Assembly: GCF_051857535.1 (NCBI RefSeq)
Contig: NZ_JBPZGY010000004.1
Location: forward strand, 1-64,000
Direction of reading: 5' to 3'
Length of the DNA stretch: 64,000 bases
Origin: Roseateles_B sp051857535
Lineage (GTDB): Bacteria; Pseudomonadota; Gammaproteobacteria; Burkholderiales; Burkholderiaceae_C
Below, one piece after another: positions 17,431 to 25,295 of this stretch (positions are counted from its first letter, which is position 1; each line of letters starts with the position of its first letter). The notes under the pieces were generated by a model, which worked only from the letters and a program-made list of their open reading frames with translations, did no database searches and was not told the origin of the DNA. Both the position numbers and the translations under genes were made by a program.

Positions 17431-18379
17431 CTCCCCCCAGAATCACATAGTTCACCTTGCGCAGATCGACCAGTTGGCGGCCGCCTGCGTAGGAGATGGA
17501 GCTCTGGAGGTCCTCGCGCATTTCCCGCACGGTGTCGGCAAAGCGGCCCTTGACGGGCTCCAGGATGCGCTTGCCCTCGACATGCTTGTACTCGCCCTTG
17601 TTGAAGTCCGAGGCCGAGCCGTAGTACTCCTTGTAGAGCTTGCCGTCGACTTCCACCGTGTTGCCAGGCGACTCTTCATGGCCGGCAAAGAGCGAACCCA
17701 CCATCACCATGGAGGCGCCGAAGCGCACGCTCTTGGCAATGTCGCCGTGATGGCGGATGCCACCGTCCGCGATGATGGGCTTGGTGGCCACGCGGGCGCA
17801 CCACTTGAGCGCCGAGAGCTGCCAGCCGCCGGTGCCGAAGCCCGTCTTGAGCCGGGTGATGCAGACCTTGCCGGGACCGATGCCAACCTTGGTTGCGTCC
17901 GCGCCCCAGTTTTCCAGGTCGATCACGCCCTCAGGCGTGCCCACGTTGCCGGCAATGACGAAGGTGTCCGGCAGCTTCTGCTTGATGTGGGCAATCATGT
18001 GCTGCACGCTGTCGGCATGGCCATGCGCGATGTCGATGGTGATGTAGTCAGCCCCCACGCCTTCGGCGGCGAGGCGGTCGATCAGGGCGTAGTCCGCCTC
18101 CTTCACGCCCGAGCTGATCGAGACAAAGAGGCCTTTGTCGCGCATGGCGCGGGCATAGGCCACGGCGTCCAGATCGAATCGGTGCATCACGTAAAAGTAG
18201 CCGTTGGCGGCCAGCCATTCGGTGATGTGCTCATCCACCACCGTCTTCATATTGGCCGGCACCACCGGCAGCTTGAAGCGGCGCGGGCCAAAGTCGATGG
18301 AGGTGTCGCATTCGGCGCGGCTCTCCACACGGCACTTGCGCGGCAGGAGGAGGATGTTGTCGTAGTCGAAGATTTCCAT
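17402..18379 (-). CDS. guaC: GMP reductase
   Basis: The 325-residue TIM-barrel enzyme converts GMP to IMP with NADPH, recycling guanine nucleotides. The catalytic cysteine is C173 in GIGPGKVCITR. The phosphate-binding IIADGGIRHHGDIAKS and MVMVGSLFAG match the IMPDH/GMPR superfamily. Absence of the CBS pair and the shorter length separate it from GuaB. The last ten codons lie inside the tandem array, so the array touches the stop codon at 17402-17404. The leader contains a promoter-like pair and a terminator-like hairpin, suggesting attenuation. The ending GGENAGEHLFM is intact. Confidence 0.94.
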   Translation of the reverse strand: MEIFDYDNILLLPRKCRVESRAECDTSIDFGPRRFKLPVVPANMKTVVDEHITEWLAANGYFYVMHRFDLDAVAYARAMRDKGLFVSISSGVKEADYALIDRLAAEGVGADYITIDIAHGHADSVQHMIAHIKQKLPDTFVIAGNVGTPEGVIDLENWGADATKVGIGPGKVCITRLKTGFGTGGWQLSALKWCARVATKPIIADGGIRHHGDIAKSVRFGASMVMVGSLFAGHEESPGNTVEVDGKLYKEYYGSASDFNKGEYKHVEGKRILEPVKGRFADTVREMREDLQSSISYAGGRQLVDLRKVNYVILGGENAGEHLFM

Positions 18380-18507
18380 GGTTCAAGGGATTCGCATTGC
18401 GGCGTGCGTTGGTGCAGTGCACGGCCTCGGCTGCGAGCGCTTGACTTGGAGTCCCGGTCAGAACTTTGTGGGGCCGCGAGGCCTTGCAGCAGGGCAAGGT
18501 GCGGGCA

Positions 18508-18545
18508 CAAAAAACCGGGCGCCAAAATTTGGGCCCGGTGATTGA
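18508..18545 (-). promoter_or_regulatory. guaC leader: intrinsic-terminator-like hairpin just after a promoter-like site
   Basis: On the minus strand ACCGGGC pairs with GCCCGGT and is followed by TTTTTTGTG, 128 bp upstream of the guaC start. Further upstream TTGCAC (near 18575) and TAGAAT (near 18547) could form a promoter with a long 19-bp spacer. A terminator between promoter and gene implies either premature termination control or a very short RNA. The T-tract serves only the minus strand. Confidence 0.5.
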
Positions 18546-18672
18546 TTCTACGCGGAATGGGTGTCCATGGTGCAAGCCGATCTGGGGGAAGCCGCCAATG
18601 GAGCCGCCAAACCCCCTCGCTACACTTGCCTGCTTCAGCAGGCGCCCCAGGTGCCGCCCACAGGATTTGTCC

Positions 18673-19980
18673 ATGCATGCAGTCGTCATCAGCGGCACCG
18701 GCCTTTACCAGCCGCCGCACACCATCAGCAACGCCGAGCTGGTCCAGGCTTTCAACGCCTACGTGGACCGCCACAACGCCGAGCAGGCCGAGGCCATCGC
18801 TGCCGGCCAGGTGGAAGCCCTGGCCCATTCCAGCGTGGAGTTCATCGAGAAGGCCTCGGGCATCAAGCAGCGCTATGTGCTGGAGAAGGACGGCGTGCTG
18901 GATCCGGCCCGCATGTACCCTCGCTTCGCCGAGCGCCCGGACGACGCACTCTCGCTGATGGCCGAGATCGCCGTCGACGCCGCCCGCCAGGCCCTGGCCG
19001 CTGCCGGCAGAGAGGGCAAGGCCGTGGACATGGTCATCTGCGCCGCGGCCAACATGCAGCGCGCCTACCCGGCCATGGCCATCGAGATCCAGCAGGCGCT
19101 GGGGGCGGGCGGTTACGGCTTTGACATGAACGTGGCCTGTTCCTCAGCGACCTTTGCGCTGGAGCAGGCCTACAACGCCGTGCGCAGCGGCGCCTCGCGC
19201 TGCGCGCTGGTGGTGAACCCCGAGATCACCTCGGCCCACCTGGAGTGGAAGGACCGCGACTGCCATTTCATCTTTGGTGACGTCTGCACCGCGCTGGTGG
19301 TCGAGCGTGCCGAAGATGCCGTGGCAGCCGAGTGCTGGGAGGTGCTGGGCAGCAGGCTGGCCACGCAGTTCTCCAACAACATCCGCAACAACTTCGGCTT
19401 CATGAACCGCAGCGAGGACAGCGACCCGCAGGCCCGCGACAAGACCTTCCGCCAGGAGGGGCGCAAGGTGTTCAAGGAAGTGGTGCCTGTGGCTGCGGCC
19501 CACATCGAGGGTCATCTCGGCGAGCTGGGCCTGGAAACCACCGCGGTGCGCCGTTACTGGCTGCACCAGGCCAATCTGGGCATGAATCAGCTGATCGTCA
19601 AGAAGCTGGTGGGTGGTGAGGCCGGCTCGGACGCGGCTCCGCTGATCCTGGACGAGTTCGCGAATACAGCCTCGGCCGGTTCCATCATTGCCTTTCACCG
19701 CCATCGGGCCGACCTGCAGCCGGGCGACACCGGCGTGATCTGCTCTTTCGGCGCGGGCTACTCGGTGGGCAGCCTGTCAGGATGCAGGAAAAAGACGAAT
19801 GCTGGAGGGAGGCGCAACCATGGATCAGTCGGCAGCAAGGCAGTTGGCGTGGCGGCATTTGAGTGCGCTGGCCCTGGGGCTTGCGCTGGCCTGGGGGCTT
19901 GCCGGGGCTGCTTTGGCGCAATCCGCGCTGCCCACGGAGCAGGCCCTGGGGGCAGGGGATGCCTGCACCAGGGATCTTGA
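18673..19980 (+). CDS. Beta-ketoacyl-ACP synthase III-like enzyme with run-on C-terminus
   Basis: The product has 435 residues from ATG 18673. The thiolase-fold triad is complete: C156 in NVACSSATFALEQA, H298 in WLHQANLGMN and N331 in EFANTASAG. Such enzymes condense an acyl-CoA or acyl-ACP with malonyl-ACP. This longer subgroup of about 370 residues normally stops a few residues after GAGYSVGS. Here that motif ends at residue 367 and the frame runs on for about 67 residues of low-quality sequence, overlapping the next gene by 161 bp. I read the tail as a consequence of a lost stop codon or small deletion. It is not in a fatty-acid operon. Confidence 0.8.
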   Translation: MHAVVISGTGLYQPPHTISNAELVQAFNAYVDRHNAEQAEAIAAGQVEALAHSSVEFIEKASGIKQRYVLEKDGVLDPARMYPRFAERPDDALSLMAEIAVDAARQALAAAGREGKAVDMVICAAANMQRAYPAMAIEIQQALGAGGYGFDMNVACSSATFALEQAYNAVRSGASRCALVVNPEITSAHLEWKDRDCHFIFGDVCTALVVERAEDAVAAECWEVLGSRLATQFSNNIRNNFGFMNRSEDSDPQARDKTFRQEGRKVFKEVVPVAAAHIEGHLGELGLETTAVRRYWLHQANLGMNQLIVKKLVGGEAGSDAAPLILDEFANTASAGSIIAFHRHRADLQPGDTGVICSFGAGYSVGSLSGCRKKTNAGGRRNHGSVGSKAVGVAAFECAGPGACAGLGACRGCFGAIRAAHGAGPGGRGCLHQGS

Positions 19981-21034
19981 GGCCATGCCCGGCTTCCTGA
20001 TGGAGAACGATGCAGGCGCGCGAGACCTGCTGCCTCAACGCGGAGAGCAGGCGCTGGCGGCGGCCCTGCTGCGGGCCCGCGGCGACGCAGCCCAGGTGGC
20101 CGACGACAAGGCCTGCCTGGTCCTGCTCAACAACTACCTGAAGCTCTGGCGCAAGGGACATCTGTGGGTGAGCAGCAGCCCGGGCTCGGAGGCGCTTTCC
20201 CAGGCCGTGGCCGCCGCTGCCCCGACACAGGAGAGCGCGCCTGCCGCACGCCAGCCGACGCTGCGCCTGCTGACGCCCCGCACGCTGGTCATTCACCTGC
20301 CCAGCTTCTCCCCCCCGCACCGAGCCGCGCTGGAGGCCCTGCTGCGCAAGCAGCGTGCAGCCTTGCTGAGCCACCCGAACTGGATCATCGACGTGCGCGA
20401 CAACGACGGCGGCGCCGACAGCAGCTATGCCCCCCTGCTGCCCTGGCTGCTGGCCGAGCAGCCTGTGAGCGTGGGGGTGGAGTGGCTGTCTACGCCGGCC
20501 AATCAGCGCGCGCATGAGCAGATCTGTGCGCGTTATGCGCCGGGAGACGCTGCCTGTGCCCTGTTTGCGCAGTCGGTGCTGGCCGCGCTTCGTGCCGTGC
20601 CCGCCGGCAGTTGGGCGCGGGTGCAGGCCGACCGCTTTGTCTACGAGCGCGGCGTGGTGCCCGAGAAGCGTCGGCCTCAGAAGGTGGCCGTGCTGATGGA
20701 CCGCGACTGCGGCAGCTCCTGCGAGCAATTCCTGCTGACCGTGCGTCAGGGCCTGGGTGTCAAGCTGCTGGGACGCCCGAGCTTCGGCGCACTGGACTAC
20801 AGCAATATGCGCCCCTTCGCCCTGCCATCAGGGCGCCGCGACCTTTGGTACGCCACTTCGCGCAGCCTGCGCCTGCCGCAGCTGCCTGTGGATGCCAGCG
20901 GCGTGCTGCCGGACATCCTGCTGCCCGAGCTGCAGGCGCCCACCGACGCCGCGGCCGAGTTGCAGGCGGTGCAGCGCTGGCTGGAAGGCGGCTCGCTGCA
21001 ACGCGCGGCCGCCGCGGGCCACGGCAAGCCCTGA
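19820..21034 (+). CDS. Secreted S41-family (C-terminal-processing-type) peptidase
   Basis: The 404-residue product starts at ATG 19820 behind GGAGGGA (19804-19810); an in-frame ATG at 19799 lacks a good site. A signal peptide with core LSALALGLALAWGLAG is followed by cleavage near ALA-Q. The S41 catalytic domain shows WIIDVRDNDGGADSSY (oxyanion strand) and VAVLMDRDCGSSCEQFLL, which contains the nucleophilic serine. GRPSFGALDYSN follows. No PDZ domain is recognisable, so it resembles the tricorn/IRBP-like short members rather than Prc. The first 161 bp are shared, in another frame, with the preceding synthase gene. Substrate unknown. Confidence 0.75.
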   Translation: MDQSAARQLAWRHLSALALGLALAWGLAGAALAQSALPTEQALGAGDACTRDLEAMPGFLMENDAGARDLLPQRGEQALAAALLRARGDAAQVADDKACLVLLNNYLKLWRKGHLWVSSSPGSEALSQAVAAAAPTQESAPAARQPTLRLLTPRTLVIHLPSFSPPHRAALEALLRKQRAALLSHPNWIIDVRDNDGGADSSYAPLLPWLLAEQPVSVGVEWLSTPANQRAHEQICARYAPGDAACALFAQSVLAALRAVPAGSWARVQADRFVYERGVVPEKRRPQKVAVLMDRDCGSSCEQFLLTVRQGLGVKLLGRPSFGALDYSNMRPFALPSGRRDLWYATSRSLRLPQLPVDASGVLPDILLPELQAPTDAAAELQAVQRWLEGGSLQRAAAAGHGKP

Positions 21035-21121
21035 GCGAGCGCAGGCCGCCAAGGCGCCAGGCCCGCGTCGGCCCCGCTGCGCCAGTGGCTCAGCGGGCAG
21101 GGCGGCTTGGGCAGCCTGCCT

Positions 21122-23449
21122 TCACGGCGTCGAACTGGTCGCGCCGGAGACGGCCGAGGCCGCTCCTGCCGGCAAGGCCGTGATGCCGATCTGCTGCAGT
21201 CCCGCCGGGCCGGCGTATTCCTCGAAGACCCATTCCTGCCCATCCCGTACCAGGCCCTCGCTGGGCGGCTGGAGTTCGGAGGGCGGCACGCCGCGCAGGG
21301 CCACTTCCATGAAGCTGATCCAGGCGGGCAGGGCCAGGCCGCCGCCGCTTTCGCGGTCGCCCAGGCTGCGCGGGTTGTCAAAACCTATCCACACGACGGC
21401 GGCCATGCGGGGATGGAAGCCGGCGAACCAGGCATCTACCGAGTCGTTGGTGGTGCCGGTCTTGCCGTAGATGTCGGTGCGCTTGAGCTGACCGGCGGCG
21501 CGTGCTGCCGTGCCGCGCGTGGTGACTTCTTGCAGCAGGCTGCTGACGATGTAGGCATTGCGGGCCGAGATGGCGGGCTCGCCGTCGACCGCTGGCTGCG
21601 ACTGGAACAAGACCTGCCCCTTGGCGTCCAGCACACGCTGGATGATCACCGGCTTGCGCAGCTGGCCGCCATTGGCGAACACGGCATAGGCGCCTGCCAT
21701 CTGCATGGGCGTCACCGACCCCGAGCCCAGGCCCAGGGTGAGGTTGTCGGGCTGCTTGTCCACATCCAGGCCGAAACGTCCGGCCCATTGCCGCGCTCGG
21801 GGTGGGCTTACCTGCTCCAGCAGGCGGATGGTGACCATGTTCTTGGATTTCGCCAGCGCCGTGCGCATGGGCATGGGGCCGTCGTAGCTGCCGTCGTAGT
21901 TGCGCGGCTCCCAGTTGTCATAGACCAGGGGCGCGTCGTTGATCAGGGTGTTGGGCGTGATACCCAGCTCCAGCGCCGCCGAGTAGACGAAGGGCTTGAA
22001 GCTGGAGCCCGGCTGGCGCCAGGCCTGGGTGGCATGGTTGAACTTGTTGCGGTTGAAGTCAAAGCCCCCGACCAGGGCGCGGACCTCTCCGCTGTCCGGC
22101 GCCAGGGCCACCAGCGCGCCTTCGGCCTCCGGCGACTGTGTCACGGCCCAGGCACCGTGTGGATACTCCTTGGTGGGCAGGCCACGCAGCACCCGCAGGA
22201 TGGAACCTCGGCGGACCTGCAGTTCGTGCCTGGCCTTGTCCGACAGGGCATTGCCCAGGGCGCGCAGCCCGTCGCCGCTGATCACCAGCTCGTCACCGCT
22301 TTGCAGCGAGGCGTAGAGCTTGCCTCCGGCAACCTTGGTGACGACGGCGGCGCGCAGTTCGTCGTTGTCCGGGTGCTCGGCCAGGGCCTGGGTGATGACG
22401 GCATCCTCTTCGCCGGCCTCTTCGGGCAACTCGATGAAGCCCTCCGGGCCGCGCCAGGGACGGCGTCGCTCGTATTCCAGCAGGGTCTTGCGCAGGCCTC
22501 GATAGGCCGCCTGCTGCTGGTCCGAGACCAGGGTGGTGTAGACCTTGAGGCCCAGGGTGTAGGACTCCTCGCCATATTGGGCAAAGATCTGCTGGCGCAC
22601 CAGCTCGGCCACGTACTCGCCATGCAGGCGCTCGTCCTGGCTGCTGCGGATGCGCAGCTTCTCTTCGCGGGCGCGGTCATGCTCCTCGGGCGTGATCACG
22701 CCGGTGTCCTTGAGTCGCTCCAGCACCAGCAACTGCCGGCGCTTGGCGCGCTGGAAGTTGGCGACAGGGTTGGCATAGGCCGGGTTCTGGGGCAGGCCTG
22801 CCAGCATGGCGGTTTCGGCCACGTCCAGGTCTTTCAGTGACTTGCCGAAGTAGGTCTGCGCCGCCGCCTCGAAGCCATAGGCCTTTTGTCCCAGGTAGAT
22901 CTGGTTCATGTAGACCTCGAGGATCTTCTCCTTGGGCAGTTGGCTCTCGATCTTCAGGGCCAGCAGCATCTCGACGAACTTGCGACTGTAGAGTTGGCGC
23001 TTGGTGAGGTAGAGGTCCCGCGCCAACTGCTGGGTGATGGTGGAGGCCCCCTGCTTGCGGCTGCTGACGGTGTTGCTCAGCAGCGCGCGCAGGATGCCGG
23101 TGTAGCTGATGCCGCCATGCTCATAGAAGGCGGAGTCCTCGACGGCCAGCAGCGCATCCTGCATGCGCTTGGGGATGTCCTTCAGCGGAAGGTAGCTGCG
23201 GCGTTCGGCGCCGAACTCGCCGATCAGCACCTCGTCCGAGGTATAGATGCGCAGAGGCTGCCTGGGCTGGTAGTCCGTCAGCTTGTCCAGCGAGGGCAGG
23301 GAAGGGTAGATGAAAGCCGCCGCGACGCCCAGCAGGAGCAGCAGCGCCAGGGGCAGGCCGAGCGCACACCACAGCAGCAGCCGGCGGTAGGTCCAGCCCT
23401 GCTGCTGCGATGGGAACGGGCGTAAGGGCTTTCTGCGGGAGGGGGTCAT
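21122..23449 (-). CDS. mrcA: Penicillin-binding protein 1A (bifunctional transglycosylase/transpeptidase)
   Basis: The 775-residue inner-membrane enzyme polymerises and cross-links peptidoglycan. A single membrane anchor spans residues 24-48. The GT51 glycosyltransferase motif AVEDSAFYEHGG holds the catalytic E104, and QGASTITQQLARDLYL is the second block. An OB-like insert with VRRGSILRV follows. The transpeptidase shows SxxK (S482 in PGSSFKPF), SxN in SKNMVTI and KTG in GKTGTTNDSVDAWF. The class A architecture with an inserted domain is characteristic of PBP1A of proteobacteria. It faces away from sbcB, 200 bp upstream, and converges on the S41 peptidase gene. Confidence 0.93.
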   Translation of the reverse strand: MTPSRRKPLRPFPSQQQGWTYRRLLLWCALGLPLALLLLLGVAAAFIYPSLPSLDKLTDYQPRQPLRIYTSDEVLIGEFGAERRSYLPLKDIPKRMQDALLAVEDSAFYEHGGISYTGILRALLSNTVSSRKQGASTITQQLARDLYLTKRQLYSRKFVEMLLALKIESQLPKEKILEVYMNQIYLGQKAYGFEAAAQTYFGKSLKDLDVAETAMLAGLPQNPAYANPVANFQRAKRRQLLVLERLKDTGVITPEEHDRAREEKLRIRSSQDERLHGEYVAELVRQQIFAQYGEESYTLGLKVYTTLVSDQQQAAYRGLRKTLLEYERRRPWRGPEGFIELPEEAGEEDAVITQALAEHPDNDELRAAVVTKVAGGKLYASLQSGDELVISGDGLRALGNALSDKARHELQVRRGSILRVLRGLPTKEYPHGAWAVTQSPEAEGALVALAPDSGEVRALVGGFDFNRNKFNHATQAWRQPGSSFKPFVYSAALELGITPNTLINDAPLVYDNWEPRNYDGSYDGPMPMRTALAKSKNMVTIRLLEQVSPPRARQWAGRFGLDVDKQPDNLTLGLGSGSVTPMQMAGAYAVFANGGQLRKPVIIQRVLDAKGQVLFQSQPAVDGEPAISARNAYIVSSLLQEVTTRGTAARAAGQLKRTDIYGKTGTTNDSVDAWFAGFHPRMAAVVWIGFDNPRSLGDRESGGGLALPAWISFMEVALRGVPPSELQPPSEGLVRDGQEWVFEEYAGPAGLQQIGITALPAGAASAVSGATSSTP

Positions 23450-23652
23450 GGAGAACGGGCAACTCGTCGATGCGCTGGATTATGTGCTCCGGGCGTGCGC
23501 GGACCCCGGACCGCTGTGCGCCACCTGGCCGTGCTCGCATGCCGGGTGGGGGGGGCTGCATTCCCGCGGCATGCAGCGGCATGCAGCGGCATCCAGCGGG
23601 CAGGGGAGCGTCTTGGGCGCGGGTGTCTCCGGATGGAGTATCGTGCGGGCCC

Positions 23653-25095
23653 ATGCAGACCTTCAGCTTCTTCTGGCATGACTACGAGACCTTCGGCCGC
23701 GTGCCGCGCCATGACCGCCCCGCCCAGTTTGCCGGCATTCGCACCGACGCCGCGCTCAACGAGATCGGCGAGCCTCTTGCCCTCTACTGCCAACCCGCTC
23801 CGGACTACCTGCCCGACCCCGAGTCCTGCCTGCTGACCGGCATATTGCCCCAGCACTGCCAGGCGCAAGGTGTGCCGGAGCGCGAGTTCGCCGCCCGCAT
23901 CGAGGCCGCGCTGGCCCAGCCCGGTACGGTGGGTGTGGGCTACAACACGCTTCGCTTCGATGACGAGGTCACCCGCTTCCTCTTCTGGCGCAACCTCATC
24001 GATCCCTATGCTCGCGAATGGCAGAACGACTGCGGCCGCTGGGACCTGCTGGACATGCTGCGCTGCACCTTTGCGCTGCGCCCCGAGGGCATCGAATGGC
24101 CGCGCCATGAGGATGGCCGCGTCTCCTTCAAGCTGGAGGACCTCAGCCGTGCCAACGGCCTGGCGCATGAGCAGGCCCACGATGCGGTGTCCGACGTGCG
24201 GGCCACCATTGCCCTGGCGCGCCTGGTGCGCCAGAAGCAGCCGCGCCTCTTCGACTTCTGCCTCAAGCTGCGCAAGAAGGAGGCTGTCTGGGCCGAGATT
24301 GGCGTGAACAGGCCCTTCTGGCACGTCTCAGGCATGTACGGCGTGGAGCGGGGCTGCCTGGCCCTGGTGTGGCCGCTGGCCGCCCACCCGACCAACAAGA
24401 ACGAGCTGATCGTCTGGGACCTGTCCCAGGATCCCTCCGAGCTGTTCGGCCTGGACGCCGAAGCCGTGCGCGCCCGGCTGTTCACCCGCCAGTCCGATTT
24501 GCCCGAGGGGCAGACCCGGCTGCCCATCAAGTCCATCCACGTCAACAAGTCGCCGGTGGTGATCGGCAATCTCGCCACGGTCAGTGACGCCGTGGCTCAG
24601 CGCTGGGGCCTGGACAAGACGCAGGCCCTGGCCCATGCCCAGCTGCTGGCCGAGAAAGGCTCGGCGCTGTCGGGGCTGTGGTCGCGTGTCTACCAGCGCG
24701 AGCCCCTGCCGCCCCAGGATGTGGACGAAGATCTCTACGGCGGCTTCATCGGCACCGAGGACCGCCGCCAGCTCCAGCGCCTGCGCACCCTGGATGGCAC
24801 CGCCCTCGCCGAGCGCGTGGCCCACAGCCGCATCGCCTTCGAGGACGGGCGCCTGGAAGAGCTGCTGTTCCGCTACCGGGCACGCAATTTCCCCGACAGC
24901 CTCAGCGAGGCCGAACAGGCGCGATGGCAGCAGCACTGCGTGGCCCGGCTGCATGGCGGAGAAGGCGGCGCTCTGAGCCTCGCCGCCTTCTTTGAACGCA
25001 TTGACGCCCTCGGGGAGCAGTCGGAGGACGAACGCAGCCAAGACATCCTGGGCGCTCTGTATGACTACGCCGAATCCATCGCACCGCCTCTGTGA
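23653..25095 (+). CDS. sbcB: Exodeoxyribonuclease I
   Basis: The 480-residue product starts at ATG 23653. This 3'-5' single-strand DNA exonuclease acts in recombination and mismatch repair. DEDDh motifs are visible: HDYETFG (D10, E12), YNTLRFDD and HDAVSDVRAT. The SH3-like and ExoI C-terminal regions (WDLSQDPSELFGL, LPIKSIHVNKSP, RYRARNFPDSL) match E. coli ExoI in order and length. The long in-frame extension upstream of 23653 has no family character. It is divergent from the PBP1A gene and followed 200 bp later by a TPR lipoprotein gene. Confidence 0.93.
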   Translation: MQTFSFFWHDYETFGRVPRHDRPAQFAGIRTDAALNEIGEPLALYCQPAPDYLPDPESCLLTGILPQHCQAQGVPEREFAARIEAALAQPGTVGVGYNTLRFDDEVTRFLFWRNLIDPYAREWQNDCGRWDLLDMLRCTFALRPEGIEWPRHEDGRVSFKLEDLSRANGLAHEQAHDAVSDVRATIALARLVRQKQPRLFDFCLKLRKKEAVWAEIGVNRPFWHVSGMYGVERGCLALVWPLAAHPTNKNELIVWDLSQDPSELFGLDAEAVRARLFTRQSDLPEGQTRLPIKSIHVNKSPVVIGNLATVSDAVAQRWGLDKTQALAHAQLLAEKGSALSGLWSRVYQREPLPPQDVDEDLYGGFIGTEDRRQLQRLRTLDGTALAERVAHSRIAFEDGRLEELLFRYRARNFPDSLSEAEQARWQQHCVARLHGGEGGALSLAAFFERIDALGEQSEDERSQDILGALYDYAESIAPPL

Positions 25096-25295
25096 TGCCG
25101 GCCGCGCGTCTTGGCGCTGGGGTGTGGCACCACGCCACGCCAGCCTCGCCCATCGCACAGCCCCCGGCGCTGCCCGCTGCGAGGCCAGCATGACAGTCCT
25201 CAAGCGGCGGGGCCCCTGCGAGTGTGGGGGTGTCCCTGCTGCAAACTTTGGCGCTTGGGGGCATGATCCCGCCGCAAACCTTCGGAGACTTTGAC

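Noticed and set aside
23565..23605. Regulatory repeat upstream of sbcB
   Set aside because: Three loose copies of GGCATGCAGC are too short and irregular to support a function.
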